64,000 bases of DNA. Source: Nematostella vectensis (taxonomy: Eukaryota > Cnidaria > Anthozoa > Actiniaria > Edwardsiidae). This document shows, one piece after another, positions 53,790-64,000 of this stretch. Position numbers and translations under genes: made by a program. Each line of letters opens with the position of its first letter. Position 1 is the stretch's first letter. The stretch is taken from the NCBI RefSeq assembly GCF_932526225.1, contig NC_064048.1:1975340-2039339 (forward strand), in the 5' to 3' direction. The notes below the pieces were generated by a model. That model worked only from the letters and a program-made list of their open reading frames with translations, searched no databases and was not told the DNA's origin.

Positions 53790-54130
53790 AGATTTTGGAT
53801 CTCCTGGGGTTGACAGCTATGTAAATGTAAACACAAGTAAATCAGCGAAATCAATCCAAGCTGAAATGATTTTCCAAAATAACTTGGTAGAAATTAAGGC
53901 TATGGTTAAATATGCAGTTATTAAAGCGCGAATCGGCCTTCAACTGCACAAATTACATGGACCTGAGGGCTGGAATCTCAAATTCAAGATGGCGGCCATG
54001 ACACAGTTTTAAATTATGCAGAAGGATTCTGGTAACTAGGCATTGCGATGACGTAGGGCAGTAGAATAGACACTTCGTGTAAGAAAAAGGCCTGTGTAAG
54101 GTCGCAATGAGTACACTAAAAAAAGAGAAA
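53790..54130 (-). repeat. Inverted, diverged copy of an intron segment of the zinc-finger unit
   Basis: The reverse complement aligns with 16,950-17,270 (unit A) and 29,670-29,990 (unit B): TAGTGTACTCATT(G)CGACC, CTTACACAGG, ACGAAGTGTCT, AACTGTGTCAT, GTGCAGTTGAAGG, TTTCTACCAAGT. Identity is clearly lower than between units A and B. CAAGATGGCGGCC at 53,985 is a YY1-like motif not present in A or B. Confidence 0.78.
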
Positions 54131-54149
54131 AAAACAGTATATAACTTTA

Positions 54150-54440
54150 CCTTTAGAACAAAAATAATAAAGATCTGAACCGCAAGAGGAAAAGAGATAA
54201 TTCTGAAAGGAAATCCAGAAGTCTGCACGCAAATGATCATAGTAGCAGAAACAAGGCAGCTAAGGATGAAAGAGTCCCTCGGACCACTCACTTAGGCCCG
54301 TTACCATAGTCTAACAGTAGACTATAGTCTATTTTTGTTGTTGTCTGTGCAGTGCATGGTGTCTGCATGGTGAACGATAACTTGTCCATGAAAACTACCA
54401 GTGCGCGCTGTGTGTCAGGAGGTCGGTGTCTGTAAGGCGA
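54150..54440 (-). repeat. Inverted, diverged copy of the minisatellite-flank segment
   Basis: The reverse complement aligns with 26,590-26,880 of unit A (GGACTATAGTAACGGG or similar, GTTTCTGCTACTATGA, ACTTCTGGATTTTCTTTCAG in related form, TTCAGATCTT). In the units this segment lies about 9.5 kb downstream of the intron segment; here the two are neighbours in the opposite order. Confidence 0.75.
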
Positions 54441-54600
54441 TTTCTGTACAATGTATGCTACATTAGCATAAGTTAAAATCGAGGATGACCGCTGGCGCCT
54501 GGGCCCATTTCTATTCAAGCCGTGGCACGTTTGCACTCTCTCTTGAATCCCTGCAAATTCATGACTCAGCACGGGATTCGAGAATATTTTGGCGTGTTTT
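54441..54600 (+). repeat. Dispersed repeat, copy 1
   Basis: GTATGCTACATT(A/T)GCATAA and TTAAAATCGAGGATGACCGC through GGGATTCG.GAATATTTT, about 150 bases, recur in the same orientation at 59,808-59,965 with few differences. Function unknown. Confidence 0.8.
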
Positions 54601-55394
54601 TTTACCGTGTAAGAGGTGTACAAAACAGAAATTTTCGCTAGGCTTACTAGTCCCGGTCATGTTCTTATCCCTGGAGGTTTTTTAGGAGCTATTTCAGCGA
54701 CGTTGGAGGCGGCTAAGTCGTTAAAAACATCTCACCACAGCAATCAACCATCAACAGCAGGGCACATGTGCTAGAAGTGGAGCAAACTGCAGAGATAGCC
54801 GGCGAGAGTTTTTGTCCCATGCTCTGTTGAGACTGACACGAAAGGTTTGTTGGGGCGGCTATACACTATAGGTGTATTTGATCGATTTCTTCGCTCCTCT
54901 TTTGAGAACGGCTATTCGTGAGTATTAACTTAAAGTAAGGTAACTTACTTCAGATTACTATATCTGAAGTATATGCTCAACTTATTTTATCGTTTATGTC
55001 GGGTGATTCCGGCTGATTAATTGGTGGAATGGCGATGGGGGGTGTCATAGGTTCGCACTCAGCATTGGCGAGCAATCGAGTTCAAGTGTGCACAGAACCG
55101 CCCCTCCCCCCCCCCTTGATCCCCCCTGTACGTAAGTGTTTAGGGAACAGAATACGTCAGAAATTTACGTAGCTTGGTGGGCCGCCATTGTAACCGCCAC
55201 AGGTATCCCATACGCTCAACAGTGACTAGGTTAAATCAATTGGCATGTCAACTCTCGATAGATAGTTAGCCTTACCTCACAACACCGGAAGGGTAGGATA
55301 CCGCAGTGTTCCCCTGCGACAGGACGTGGAAACGCAAGAAAATCGAGTAGACACCACCATCCAGCCCCCCCTCCCCTCCAGCTCCCATACAGAT
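54601..55394. other. No recognised gene
   Basis: Non-coding in appearance. A C-rich tract lies near 55,104-55,118. Open frames (for example 55,231-55,464 minus) run into the minisatellite and are not credible. Confidence 0.45.
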
Positions 55395-57113
55395 GTGACG
55401 ACGGGCCAGGGCGGCCGTTAAGCCCATCAGAGTGATGACGGGCCAGGGCGGCCGTTAAGCCCATGCCAGTGATGACGAGCCAGGGCGGCCGTTAAGCCCA
55501 TGCCAGTGAGGGCGGGCCAGGGCGGCCACTAAGCCCATGCAAAATGAAGACGACAAGGGCGGCCGTTAAGCCCATGCGAGTGAGGGCGGGCCAGGACGGC
55601 CACTAAGCCCATGCGAGTGAAGGCGGACCAGGGCGGCCACTAAGCCCATGCTAGTGAGGGCGGGCCAGGGCGGCCCTTAAGCCCATGCGAGTAAGGGCGC
55701 GCAATTAAGCCCATGCGAGTGAGGGCGGGCCAGGGCGGCCATTAAGCCAATGCGAGTGAGGGAGGGCCAGGGCGGCCACTAAGCCCATGCGAGTGAGGGC
55801 GGCCACTTAGCCCATGCGAGTGAGGGCGGGTCAGGGTGGCCACTAAGCCCATTCGATAGAGGGTGGGCCAGGGCGGCCCTTAAGCCCATGCAAATAAGGG
55901 CGGACCAGAGCGGCCATTAAGCCCATGGGAGGGAGAGCGGGCCAGGGCGACCCTTAAGCCCATGCGAGTGAGGGTGGGCCAGGGCGGCCATTAAGCCCAT
56001 GCGAGTGAGGGAGTGCCAAGGCGGCCATTAAGCCCATGCGAGTGAGGGAGGCCCTTAAGCCCATGCGAATGAGGGTGGGCCAGGGCGGCCATTAAGCCCA
56101 TGTGAGTGAGGGCGGGCCAGGGCGGCCACTAAGCCCATGCCAGTGAGGGCGGGCCAGGGCGGCCCTCAAGCCCATGCGAGTGAGGGCGGGCCAGGGCGGC
56201 CAGTAAGCCTATGCGAGTGAGGGCGGGCCAGGGCGGCCCCTAAGCCAATGCGTGTGAGCGCGGGCCAGGGCGGCCCTTAAGCCCATGCGAGTAAGGGCGG
56301 GCCAGGGCGGCCGTTAAGCCCATGAGATTGAGGGCGGACCAGGGCGGCCACTAAGCCCATGCGAGTGAGGGCGGCCATTAAGCTGTTTGAGAGAGGACAG
56401 GCCAGGGCGGCCTTTAAGCCCATGCGAGAGAGGGTCGTGCCAGGGCGGCCCTCAAGCCCATGCGAGTGAGGGCGGGCCAGGGCGGCCGTTAAGCCCATCA
56501 GAGTGAGAGAGGGCTAGGGCGGCCCTCAAGCCCATGCGAGTGAGGGCGGACAGGGCGGCCGTTAAGCCCATCAGAGTGAGAGAGGGCCAGGGCGGCCACT
56601 AAGCCCATTCGAGTGAGGGCTGGCCAGGGCGGCCACTAAGCCCATGTGAGTGAGGGCGGGCCAGGGCGGCCATTAAGCCCATGCGAGTGAGGGCGGCCAT
56701 TAAGCCCATGCGAGTGAGGGCGGCCCTTAAGCCCATGCAAATGAGGGCGGGCCAGCGCGGCTATTAAGCCAATGCGAGTGAGGGCGGGCCAGGGCGGCCG
56801 TTAAGCCCATGCGAGTGAGGGCGGGCCAGGGCGGCCCTTAAGCCCATTCGAGAGAGGGTGGGACAGGGCGGCCCTTAAGTGCATGCGAATAAGGGCGGGC
56901 TAGGGCGGCCATTAAGCCCCTGCGAGAGAGAGCGGGCCAGGGCGACCCTTAAGCCCATGCGAGTCAGGGTGGGCTAGGGCGGCCCTTAAGTCCATGAGAG
57001 TGAGGGCGGGCCAGGGCGGCCATTAAGCCCATGCGAGAGGGGGTTGGGCCAGGGCGGCCCTTAAGCCCATGCGAGAAAGGGCGGGCGTCGGTCATTAAGC
57101 CCATGCGAGAGAG
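55395..57113 (+). repeat. 37-bp GC-rich minisatellite, forward array
   Basis: Roughly 45 imperfect units of AAGCCCATGCGAGTGAGGGC followed by GGGCCAGGGCGGCCATT. Many units vary in length (for example a short form lacking GGGCCAGG). CpG and GGCC are frequent, in strong contrast to the AT-rich flanks. Frames open across it are repeat translations. Confidence 0.93.
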
Positions 57114-57375
57114 GGCGGTTGATTGGGCGTCGGGTCTCGATTACCCGCCCGCGATATTTTGGACTGAAGGACTCGGTTTACCGCCCACGGTAGTATCTGC
57201 GCATGACTTCCTTTGCCTGCCCGGGATTGAATGGGCAAGGGCCTCGATTACCCATTCGCGATCGATTGGGCGGATTTTGATTGCCCGTCCCGTGAGAAAA
57301 AAACCTCTCATGCCTGGGCGTAGGGGCCGCACCGGCCCGTCCTCGTTTGTCTGGGCGTCCTCGTTGGCCCATACT
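57114..57375. other. Spacer at the inversion point of the minisatellite
   Basis: Contains repeated GATTGGGCG and GATTACCCGCCCGCGAT-like motifs (57,119-57,155 and 57,246-57,290). It separates the forward array from reverse-orientation units and may be the turning point of a large palindrome-like structure. Confidence 0.5.
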
Positions 57376-57495
57376 CACTTGCATGGGCTTAGAGCCGCCC
57401 TGGCCCGCCCTCTCTCGCATCGGCTTAATGGCCGCCCTGGCCTGTCCTCCCTCACATCGGCTTAATGGCCGCCCTCACTCGCATGGACTTAAGGT
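57376..57495 (-). repeat. 37-bp minisatellite, reverse units (block 1)
   Basis: About three units read as the reverse complement of the forward array: GCATGGGCTTAGAGCCGCCC, TCGGCTTAATGGCCGCCCTG and so on. Confidence 0.88.
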
Positions 57496-58299
57496 CGTTA
57501 TAACCTTTCAGAGTTGATATTTTAATCTTCCAAATGGTATGTGGTTCTTATGGACCCTATAAAACACCCGTTTGCGCGAATAACTCAAATCTGTAATATT
57601 GAGGTGTTTTTGTCAACCTTCGGAAAAAAGGCCGTGAACTGAAAGGCCCGGGTCCAGTCATTTGTGACGTAGATCGAGATGTCAACCACGAGAAAACATA
57701 TGCGCGCGCTAAAACGGTTCCCGTCTTCATGTCTTCTTAGTTATTGCTGAAGAACGTTGTGTGGTTACAACTTTTACCGCCATCTTTATATCTCAACCTG
57801 GTAGTCAAATGATTATTTAACTTCAGGAAACAAATCTGCAATATTAACAGATATTTTTTTGTCGTTGCATTGCTTGCATTGTGCGCGCGCGCTGCATTCG
57901 CAATCAAGAATGGCGACATTCTCACGAGCGCGCGCTGTTTTTGAAACCTACAACAAAACGATATTTTCTTTTTTCGCATAAAATTCTCGACTTTAAATTA
58001 TTATCCGCTTCTAGTGGGTAGCATTGCAATAGAAAACAATTCGTCAACAATTACCAACAATTTGTGGTATTGCCGTCTCTGAATTTAACGGATTTAAGCA
58101 ATATAGGTTGATTCAGATTTCCCCGCCAAAACTTGGAATTATTCACTCGATTCAATCTCCTTTCGCGCGGCCAGGAAAATTTTCAAAGATCTGTAGTAAA
58201 TTCAAATTTTAATCAAATTTCATTCCCTTTTCAGAATTTGAAAGTTTATCTATGCTTTGGTTTGGCTAGATTGATATAAGATAAAGGTTTTAAGAACTT
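57496..58299. other. AT-rich spacer between reverse minisatellite blocks
   Basis: No gene recognised. GCGCGCGC-type motifs occur near 57,703 and 57,880. The minus-strand frame at 57,737-57,979 shows no domain. Confidence 0.45.
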
Positions 58300-58640
58300 T
58301 AAGGGCTGCCCTGGCCCGCCCTCACTCGCATGGGCTTGAGGGCCGCCCTGGCACGACCCTCTCTCGCATGGGCTTAAAGGCCGCCCTGGCCTGTCCTCTC
58401 TCAAACAGCTTAATGGCCGCCCTGGCCCGCCCTCACTCTCATGGACTTAAGGGCCGCCCTGGCCTGCCGTCACTCGCATGGACATAAGGGCCGCCCCGGC
58501 TAGCCCTCTCTCGCATGGGCTTAATGGCCGCCCTGGCCCGCCCTCACTCGACTGGGCTTAGTGGCCGCCCTTGCACGCCCTCACCCGCATGGGCTTAATG
58601 GCCGCCCTGGCCCGCCCTCACTTGCATGTGCTTAATGACC
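58300..58640 (-). repeat. 37-bp minisatellite, reverse units (block 2)
   Basis: About nine further units in reverse orientation, for example GGCTTGAGGGCCGCCCTGGC and GGGCTTAATGGCCGCCCTGG. Some match particular variants of the forward array (TCTCTCAAACAGCTTAATGG here; CATTAAGCTGTTTGAGAGAG at about 56,376 in the forward array). Confidence 0.9.
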
Positions 58641-59703
58641 GACCGCAAGCGAGGCCCACTACTCCTACTATCGTGGGTAGATAAGCAAGACCCTATGATT
58701 ACTTTGGTTTGGCGCTTAACATGCCCTGGGGAAGGGCTAAATAAGGTCACGCTGTGCACTCGGTGTCGCACTGGCAAGCACAATCGCGGTTTCTCTTCCG
58801 CCAGGGAGAGCTTGAGGAAGCAAGAGGGGCGTTAATGGGACTGCTAATAGGCACTGCTATTAGGGACAGAGAGATGAATTGGGAGTGAAGTCGGAGTGAA
58901 CCATTGGTCCTCGAGACTTGCGTCACGTGGAGAATGACGGTTGATTACCAGCTGAATCACCCCAGGGGAATCCCAGCCTCAAAGGGGCTCTTCTCCTATG
59001 AGGTAAGGGGCACGGCGGGGACGTTGAAGCCCTCTCGCGACGTAAGGTGCCCGTATTACGCAAGGGTTCGTGCATATTGGTGTGAGGCAGTGTAATAGGC
59101 GGCTACTCGGATGTCAAACTCTTTCTGTAATGGTATAGGGTAACAATACACTCAGAGTACACGCATGAGCTACCCTTTGAGGCATGTGCCTGCACTTTAA
59201 GCTATTATTATTTCGGAAAATTTCACCAGATCGGGCATCGCCTGCTGGTAAGCAATGGGTCTTGTCTGCTACTCCCCACTTGGCGTGTTCGGGTATATGT
59301 AGTGCCCGGATACAGAGCGGCACATTACCAGGTTCGAAACGATTTAGTCCGTAGGACAGCTGGTTACTCAGGCGCTGGTAGAAGCGTGCTGTTAGGCCCA
59401 TGGCCATACATAGTGCTTACACCTTGTTCTACCAAGACGGCGAGGCGAATAAGTTTTTCTCAAGCGGGCGTACGGAATGTATGGTGATGGTAAACCGGAT
59501 GGGTAGGGCCTGGCAGTTGGCCGCAGGGCAGGTTTGCGTGCCTTGTTGATATGCATACATGCTGGCTTTTTATTTTGCTGGGCTCCCCGTGGTGACCCAA
59601 CCTTTGGTCTTCAAGTGCTTGTTCTCCGGTGGTGCTTGGTTATGTTTGGGGTCAAGAGGTACCATTCCCCGGTCCTCAGTCCCTCCTTTTCAAGCACCTG
59701 TTT
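58641..59703. other. Unrecognised region of higher GC
   Basis: Frames are short on both strands. The base composition (more GC than the flanks) and the absence of simple repeats set it apart. I could not match it to rRNA, snRNA or tRNA. It may belong with the hairpin repeat that follows. Confidence 0.4.
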
Positions 59704-59812
59704 GGGCGGGGAGCTGTGGCCCTGAGGCCCGGCTCCTCGGGTGCGCTTGGTTAGGAGGTCACCAAGCTATCCGATGCCTGACCCTAAACTTATCAGACGA
59801 TGAGTTTAAACG
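59704..59812 (+). repeat. Three-hairpin repeat, copy 1
   Basis: About 105 bases that recur at 60,045-60,144. Three adjacent hairpins can be drawn: GAGCTG-T-GGCC/GGCC-CGGCTC (59,711-59,735, loop CTGA), GCTTGGT/ACCAAGC (59,745-59,767) and AAACTTATC/GATGAGTTT (59,786-59,807, loop AGAC). G-T wobbles keep the first and third helices paired. It may be an RNA gene or a structured transposon end; no match to a known RNA was made. Confidence 0.6.
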
Positions 59813-59965
59813 TATGCTACATTTGCATAATTTTGCATAAGTTAAAATCGAGGATGACCGCTAGCGCCTGGGCCCATTTCCATTCAAGCCGTGGCACGTT
59901 TGCACTCTCTCTTGAATCCCTGCAAATTCATGACTCAGCACGGGATTCGGGAATATTTTGCCCCT
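59808..59965 (+). repeat. Dispersed repeat, copy 2
   Basis: Second copy of the repeat at 54,441-54,600, here placed between the two hairpin repeats, with a few extra bases in the GCATAATTTTGCATAA part. Confidence 0.8.
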
Positions 59966-60044
59966 CCCACCACTCCCTTATGTAGAGCGTATCTATTGGG
60001 TAAGTATATTCCACCGAAAGGTGAGACAGGTATCCCCTGGGGGG

Positions 60045-60144
60045 GCGGGGAGCTGTGGCCCGGAGGCCCAGCTCCTCGGGTGCGCTTGGTAAGGTCACCA
60101 AGCTATCCGATACCTGACCCCAAACTTATCAGACGATGAGTTTA
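60045..60144 (+). repeat. Three-hairpin repeat, copy 2
   Basis: Same three hairpins as copy 1: GAGCTG-T-GGCC/GGCC-CAGCTC (60,050-60,074, loop CGGA), GCTTGGT/ACCAAGC (60,084-60,103) and AAACTTATC/GATGAGTTT (60,122-60,143). The T-G pair of copy 1 is T-A here, and the loop of the second hairpin is three bases shorter. A small CACC-GAAA-GGTG hairpin lies just upstream (60,012-60,023), and a T run (60,145 onward) follows the last helix, as at a polymerase III terminator. Confidence 0.6.
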
Positions 60145-60169
60145 ATTTTTTCTTTTTTTTTAACACTTT

Positions 60170-61199
<1,030 letters not shown>

Positions 61200-61231
61200 T
61201 CAATTTATAAAAGTGCTTTGGTACTGTTAGT

Positions 61232-62074
61232 ATGGCTAGCGACCTCAAGGCGATCGAGGACCTCCTCGATAGAAAGTTCGACGAGAAGCTACGGCCCATG
61301 AAATCAAGCCTCAAAGATCTATCCTAACAACTGGCGGAGGCTGTGAACTTGCTTGCTTTTCTGCACGACCAATGTGATATATTAACCAAAAAAGTGAAGT
61401 TTCTTGAGTCAAGGAACACAAGTCTCGAAACGGAGAACAAGCTAATTAAAGTGGAACTCAACAAAATGGCGGGAGATTTGAATACTACGAAGAAGTCCCT
61501 CGACGACATAGAACAGTACTCGAGGAGGGATTGTTTAGAGATTAAAGGCGTTCCGCTAACACCTACGGAGAACACGAACGACGTAGTAAAAAAGGTAGGC
61601 GAGCTTATGGAAGTCGAAATTTTAGAAGAAGACATAAGCACAAGCCACAGGCTACCGGCTTCGAGACCGAATCCCAACCAGCGCCCAGCTAAGCCAGGAG
61701 TACATGTTAACACGCCGACTGCATCAATTATTGTCAAATTTGCACGCAGAGATGTTCGAGACCGATTTTATGCCGGTCGGAAACATCTCCGAGATAAACC
61801 CGTACGGGACATTGGTCTCACACGGTCCGATAACAAGATCTACATTTCGGAAAGTTTGAGTCCAGGAAACAGGGAGCTGTTCAAGGCGGCGTTAAGCGCC
61901 AGGCATGATCTGAAGTTCAAGTACATTTGGACGCAGAATGGAAAAGTGTTCCTGAGGAAAAATAACGACAGCCAAGCTGTGTTGATCAGTAAATCACAGG
62001 ATTTACTCCACCTCAAGCAACGAGAAGACCACCATTCACAAGAGGTAGAGTCAGCAAATTTAACAGGCACGTAA
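61232..62074 (+). pseudogene. LINE ORF1 (coiled coil plus RRM-like)
   Basis: ATG 61,232 (MASDLKAIEDLLDRKFDEKL) begins a 280-residue ORF1 with one in-frame TAA at 61,325-61,327, where a CAA Gln codon is likely. The first 100 residues are heptad-like (LLAFLHDQCDILTKKVKFLE, NTSLETENKLIKVELNKM), then comes DIEQYSRRDCLEIKGVP, the typical entry into the RNA-binding domain of L1-type ORF1 proteins, and later SIIVKFARRDVRDRFY. Such proteins bind element RNA as trimers and act as chaperones. It is otherwise intact and is followed 12 bases later by the next frame. Confidence 0.85.
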
Positions 62075-62086
62075 GTCAAGTACGTA

Positions 62087-62436
62087 TTGATGTCTAATTT
62101 AAATGAAGATTCCTGTCGACAGTCACTCAAGAAGGGCGATAGAGCTATTGAATGTGACCAGTGCATATGTTGGTTTCACCTAAAATGCACATGCTTATCG
62201 GTCCAAGAATTTAGATATATTTCGAAAACAAATGAATTTTGGTTATGTGAATCGTGCCGCTCAGAAACTTTTCCATTCAATAGCATAACTAAGCCTGAAC
62301 TTCTTGATTTATCATACAATTCGAATTCTAGCTGTCTCTGCTCTAAGAGCTTAACAATTGAATATTTAAAAGAACTACGGAGATTTGAGATCTTGTCAAA
62401 ACTGGGCAACAAAACTAATAATTTCCCTAGAGAGAG
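62087..62436 (+). pseudogene. LINE ORF2 N-terminus with PHD-like finger, truncated
   Basis: MMSNLNEDSCRQSLKKGDRA leads into CDQCICWFHLKCTCLS and FWLCESC, a C4HC3 (PHD-type) zinc finger as found in CR1-like elements. One cysteine of the first pair appears to be Ser (EDSC). About 115 codons remain before the frame runs at 62,430-62,440 into a GA-rich junction with the reverse-strand LINE tail. Endonuclease and RT of this copy are absent. Confidence 0.72.
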
Positions 62437-63564
62437 AGAGATGCCTTTTTTAATGAGGGATTCACTTAATATCACAATGATAATGTACGCATGGCCCTCA
62501 ACAGAAACAAAATTAAAAAAAGCTATTTACAAATCTGTTTACAGCAAAATCTTTGACGAAACTATTTACAATAACAATCCTTTGCTGATTTATAAACTTA
62601 TTTACAGAGTTGTGATGTATTCTCTTAGTTTTGCGGAGAAGGCGGTGATTGACTTGGCTTCTTTGATTTCTAGTGGCAATACATTCCACCTTTTAGCTTC
62701 TACAAACTTAAAGCTGTTTTTTGCTAATGTAGTCCGAGCCTTTGGAAGTACTAAGTTATGGTTTGCTGCATTTTTAGTGTTCTTGTTATGTACATCACTA
62801 CACTTAACGAACATATCTCTGATATAGCATGGGGTCATATTGTTCATTGCCTTAAAGAGCAAAACAAGTTGTAGGTAGATTATTCTTTTGTCGAAGGGGA
62901 CAATATTTAGTTCTTCAAAAAGTGGTTTTGAAGGTGCATCCCATTTCTTATCGAGGATAACCCGCGCACATCGTTTCTGGAACTTGACCATATCGTCGAG
63001 AGAGATGCCTTTTTTAATGAGGGATTCACTTAATATCACAATGATAATGTACGCATGGCCCTCAACAGAAACAAAATTAAAAAAAGCTATTTACAAATCT
63101 GTTTACAGCAAAATCTTTGACGAAACTATTTACAATAACAATCCTTTGCTGATTTATAAACTTATTTACAGAGTTGTGATGTATTCTCTTAGTTTTGCGG
63201 AGAAGGCGGTGATTGACTTGGCTTCTTTGATTTCTAGTGGCAATACATTCCACCTTTTAGCTTCTACAAACTTAAAGCTGTTTTTTGCTAATGTAGTCCG
63301 AGCCTTTGGAAGTACTAAGTTATGGTTTGCTGCATTTTTAGTGTTCTTGTTATGTACATCACTACACTTAACGAATATATCTCTGATATAGCATGGGGTC
63401 ATATTGTTCATTGCCTTAAAGAGCAAAACAAGTTGTAGGTAGATTATTCTTTTGTCGAAGGGGACAATATTTAGTTCTTCAAAAAGTGGTTTTGAAGGTG
63501 CATCCCATTTCTTATCGAGGATAACCCGCGCACATCGTTTCTGGAACTTGACCATATCGTCGAT
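62437..63564 (-). repeat. 564-bp direct duplication of the LINE 3' end
   Basis: Unit 1 (63,001-63,564) and unit 2 (62,437-63,000) both run from GACGATATGGTCAAG to AAAAAAGGCATCTCT. I noticed one mismatch (near 62,817 against 63,381). Such near-identity points to a recent event. Confidence 0.92.
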
Positions 63565-64000
63565 GTGTTGCTTTTTGGTCGAGCCTCAGACGATAGCACC
63601 ATAGTCTAATATTGGCTGTATGAGCGAATGGTAGAACAGGGTTCTTGCTTTAAGTGACAGGAATTTCTTTGTCCTTTTTAACAAGCCTAGTCGCTTGGAG
63701 ATCTTATTGTGAATGTACTTGAGGTGGTTGTCCCAGGTTAAGGAGTTGTCTAATCTTATGCCAAGCAGTTTAACTTCATTGACACATTCAAGCTGGCCAT
63801 TTTCTGTGCTGACTGTCAAATCCTTTCCTGCCAATTTGCGCAACTTTGGCTTGCTACAGATAAGCATTGATTTAGTTTTGCTTTGGTTCAAAACCATTTT
63901 GTTTTCATTCGCCCATCCATTCACCTTTTTTAGCTCTTCAGTAAGAATAGACTCAACCTCACTAACGCTACTTCCACTTGCGACTTGTGTTGTATCATCT
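62437..64000 (-). mobile_element. LINE ORF2 3' part, with tandemly duplicated 3' end
   Basis: Minus strand. The window edge cuts the element at the RT catalytic box: DDTTQVASG starts at 64,000. RT palm and thumb follow (NKMVLNQSKTKSMLICSKPK, VKLLGIRLDNSLTWDNHLKY, KRLGLLKRTKKFLSLKA), a Trp-to-stop change (TGA) near 63,584, and the C-terminal domain (63,555-63,166) ending in LREYITTL-stop. The last 564 bases (C-terminal domain plus 3' UTR) are present twice, at 63,001-63,564 and 62,437-63,000, with about one difference noticed. The element is 3'-complete but dead. Confidence 0.88.

Noticed and set aside
59114-59407. tRNA-like internal promoter (GGTTCGAAAC near 59,333)
   Set aside because: The B-box-like motif has no convincing A box at the right distance and no cloverleaf could be drawn.

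Overview
The window looks like repeat-rich invertebrate nuclear DNA, most likely from an anthozoan cnidarian. This is inferred from the mix of Ty3/gypsy-type and CR1/L2-type retroelements, large minisatellites and tandem C2H2 zinc-finger genes; no single-copy conserved gene is present to confirm it. There is no operon structure, rRNA, tRNA or CRISPR. Almost all recognisable coding sequence is either a C2H2 zinc-finger gene copy or a decayed retroelement.

Layout. 1-6.2 kb: AT-rich DNA with C/G tracts and a short tandem duplication, no recognised gene. 6.37-9.97 kb: a 5'-truncated gypsy-type retrotransposon (protease, RT, RNase H, integrase, 162-bp 3' LTR) with three or four frameshifts. 11.4-12.7 kb: a LINE reverse-transcriptase remnant running straight into a 1.68-kb compound tetranucleotide array (12.72-14.40 kb).

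14.5-45.6 kb: the main structure, a head-to-tail tandem array of a zinc-finger gene unit. Homologous points lie at 15,269, 28,157 and 44,079, so the units are about 12.9 and 15.9 kb. Each complete unit has a 9-codon first coding exon starting at AAAATGGCGGAC, an intron of about 3 kb, a zinc-finger exon (5 fingers in unit A, 8 in unit B), and a 4.7-kb gypsy element with unusually short 87-bp LTRs inserted in the finger array at the same site with the same ATCTG target duplication. Broken finger remnants and two related minisatellites follow (60-bp and 32-bp units sharing a GCGCACTG(T/C)ACAGAC core). Unit 0 survives only as its minisatellite tail, and unit C only as its first exon and 5' intron, cut off by another retroelement (45.65-48.6 kb). 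Inverted pieces related to the unit lie at 53.8-54.4 and 60.2-61.1 kb.

48.6-64 kb: a 1.1-kb terminal-inverted-repeat element (50.3-51.4 kb), a decayed gypsy integrase split by a 407-bp MITE (51.9-53.1 kb), a 37-bp GC-rich minisatellite present in both orientations (55.4-58.6 kb), a duplicated motif with three conserved hairpins (59.7 and 60.05 kb), and a LINE with ORF1 on the plus strand meeting, tail first, a minus-strand LINE 3' end that is itself tandemly duplicated (61.2-64.0 kb).

The two zinc-finger copies (A and B) are the only plausible host protein genes. Their array has carried a gypsy insertion through at least one duplication, and the copies now differ in finger number and predicted DNA contacts.
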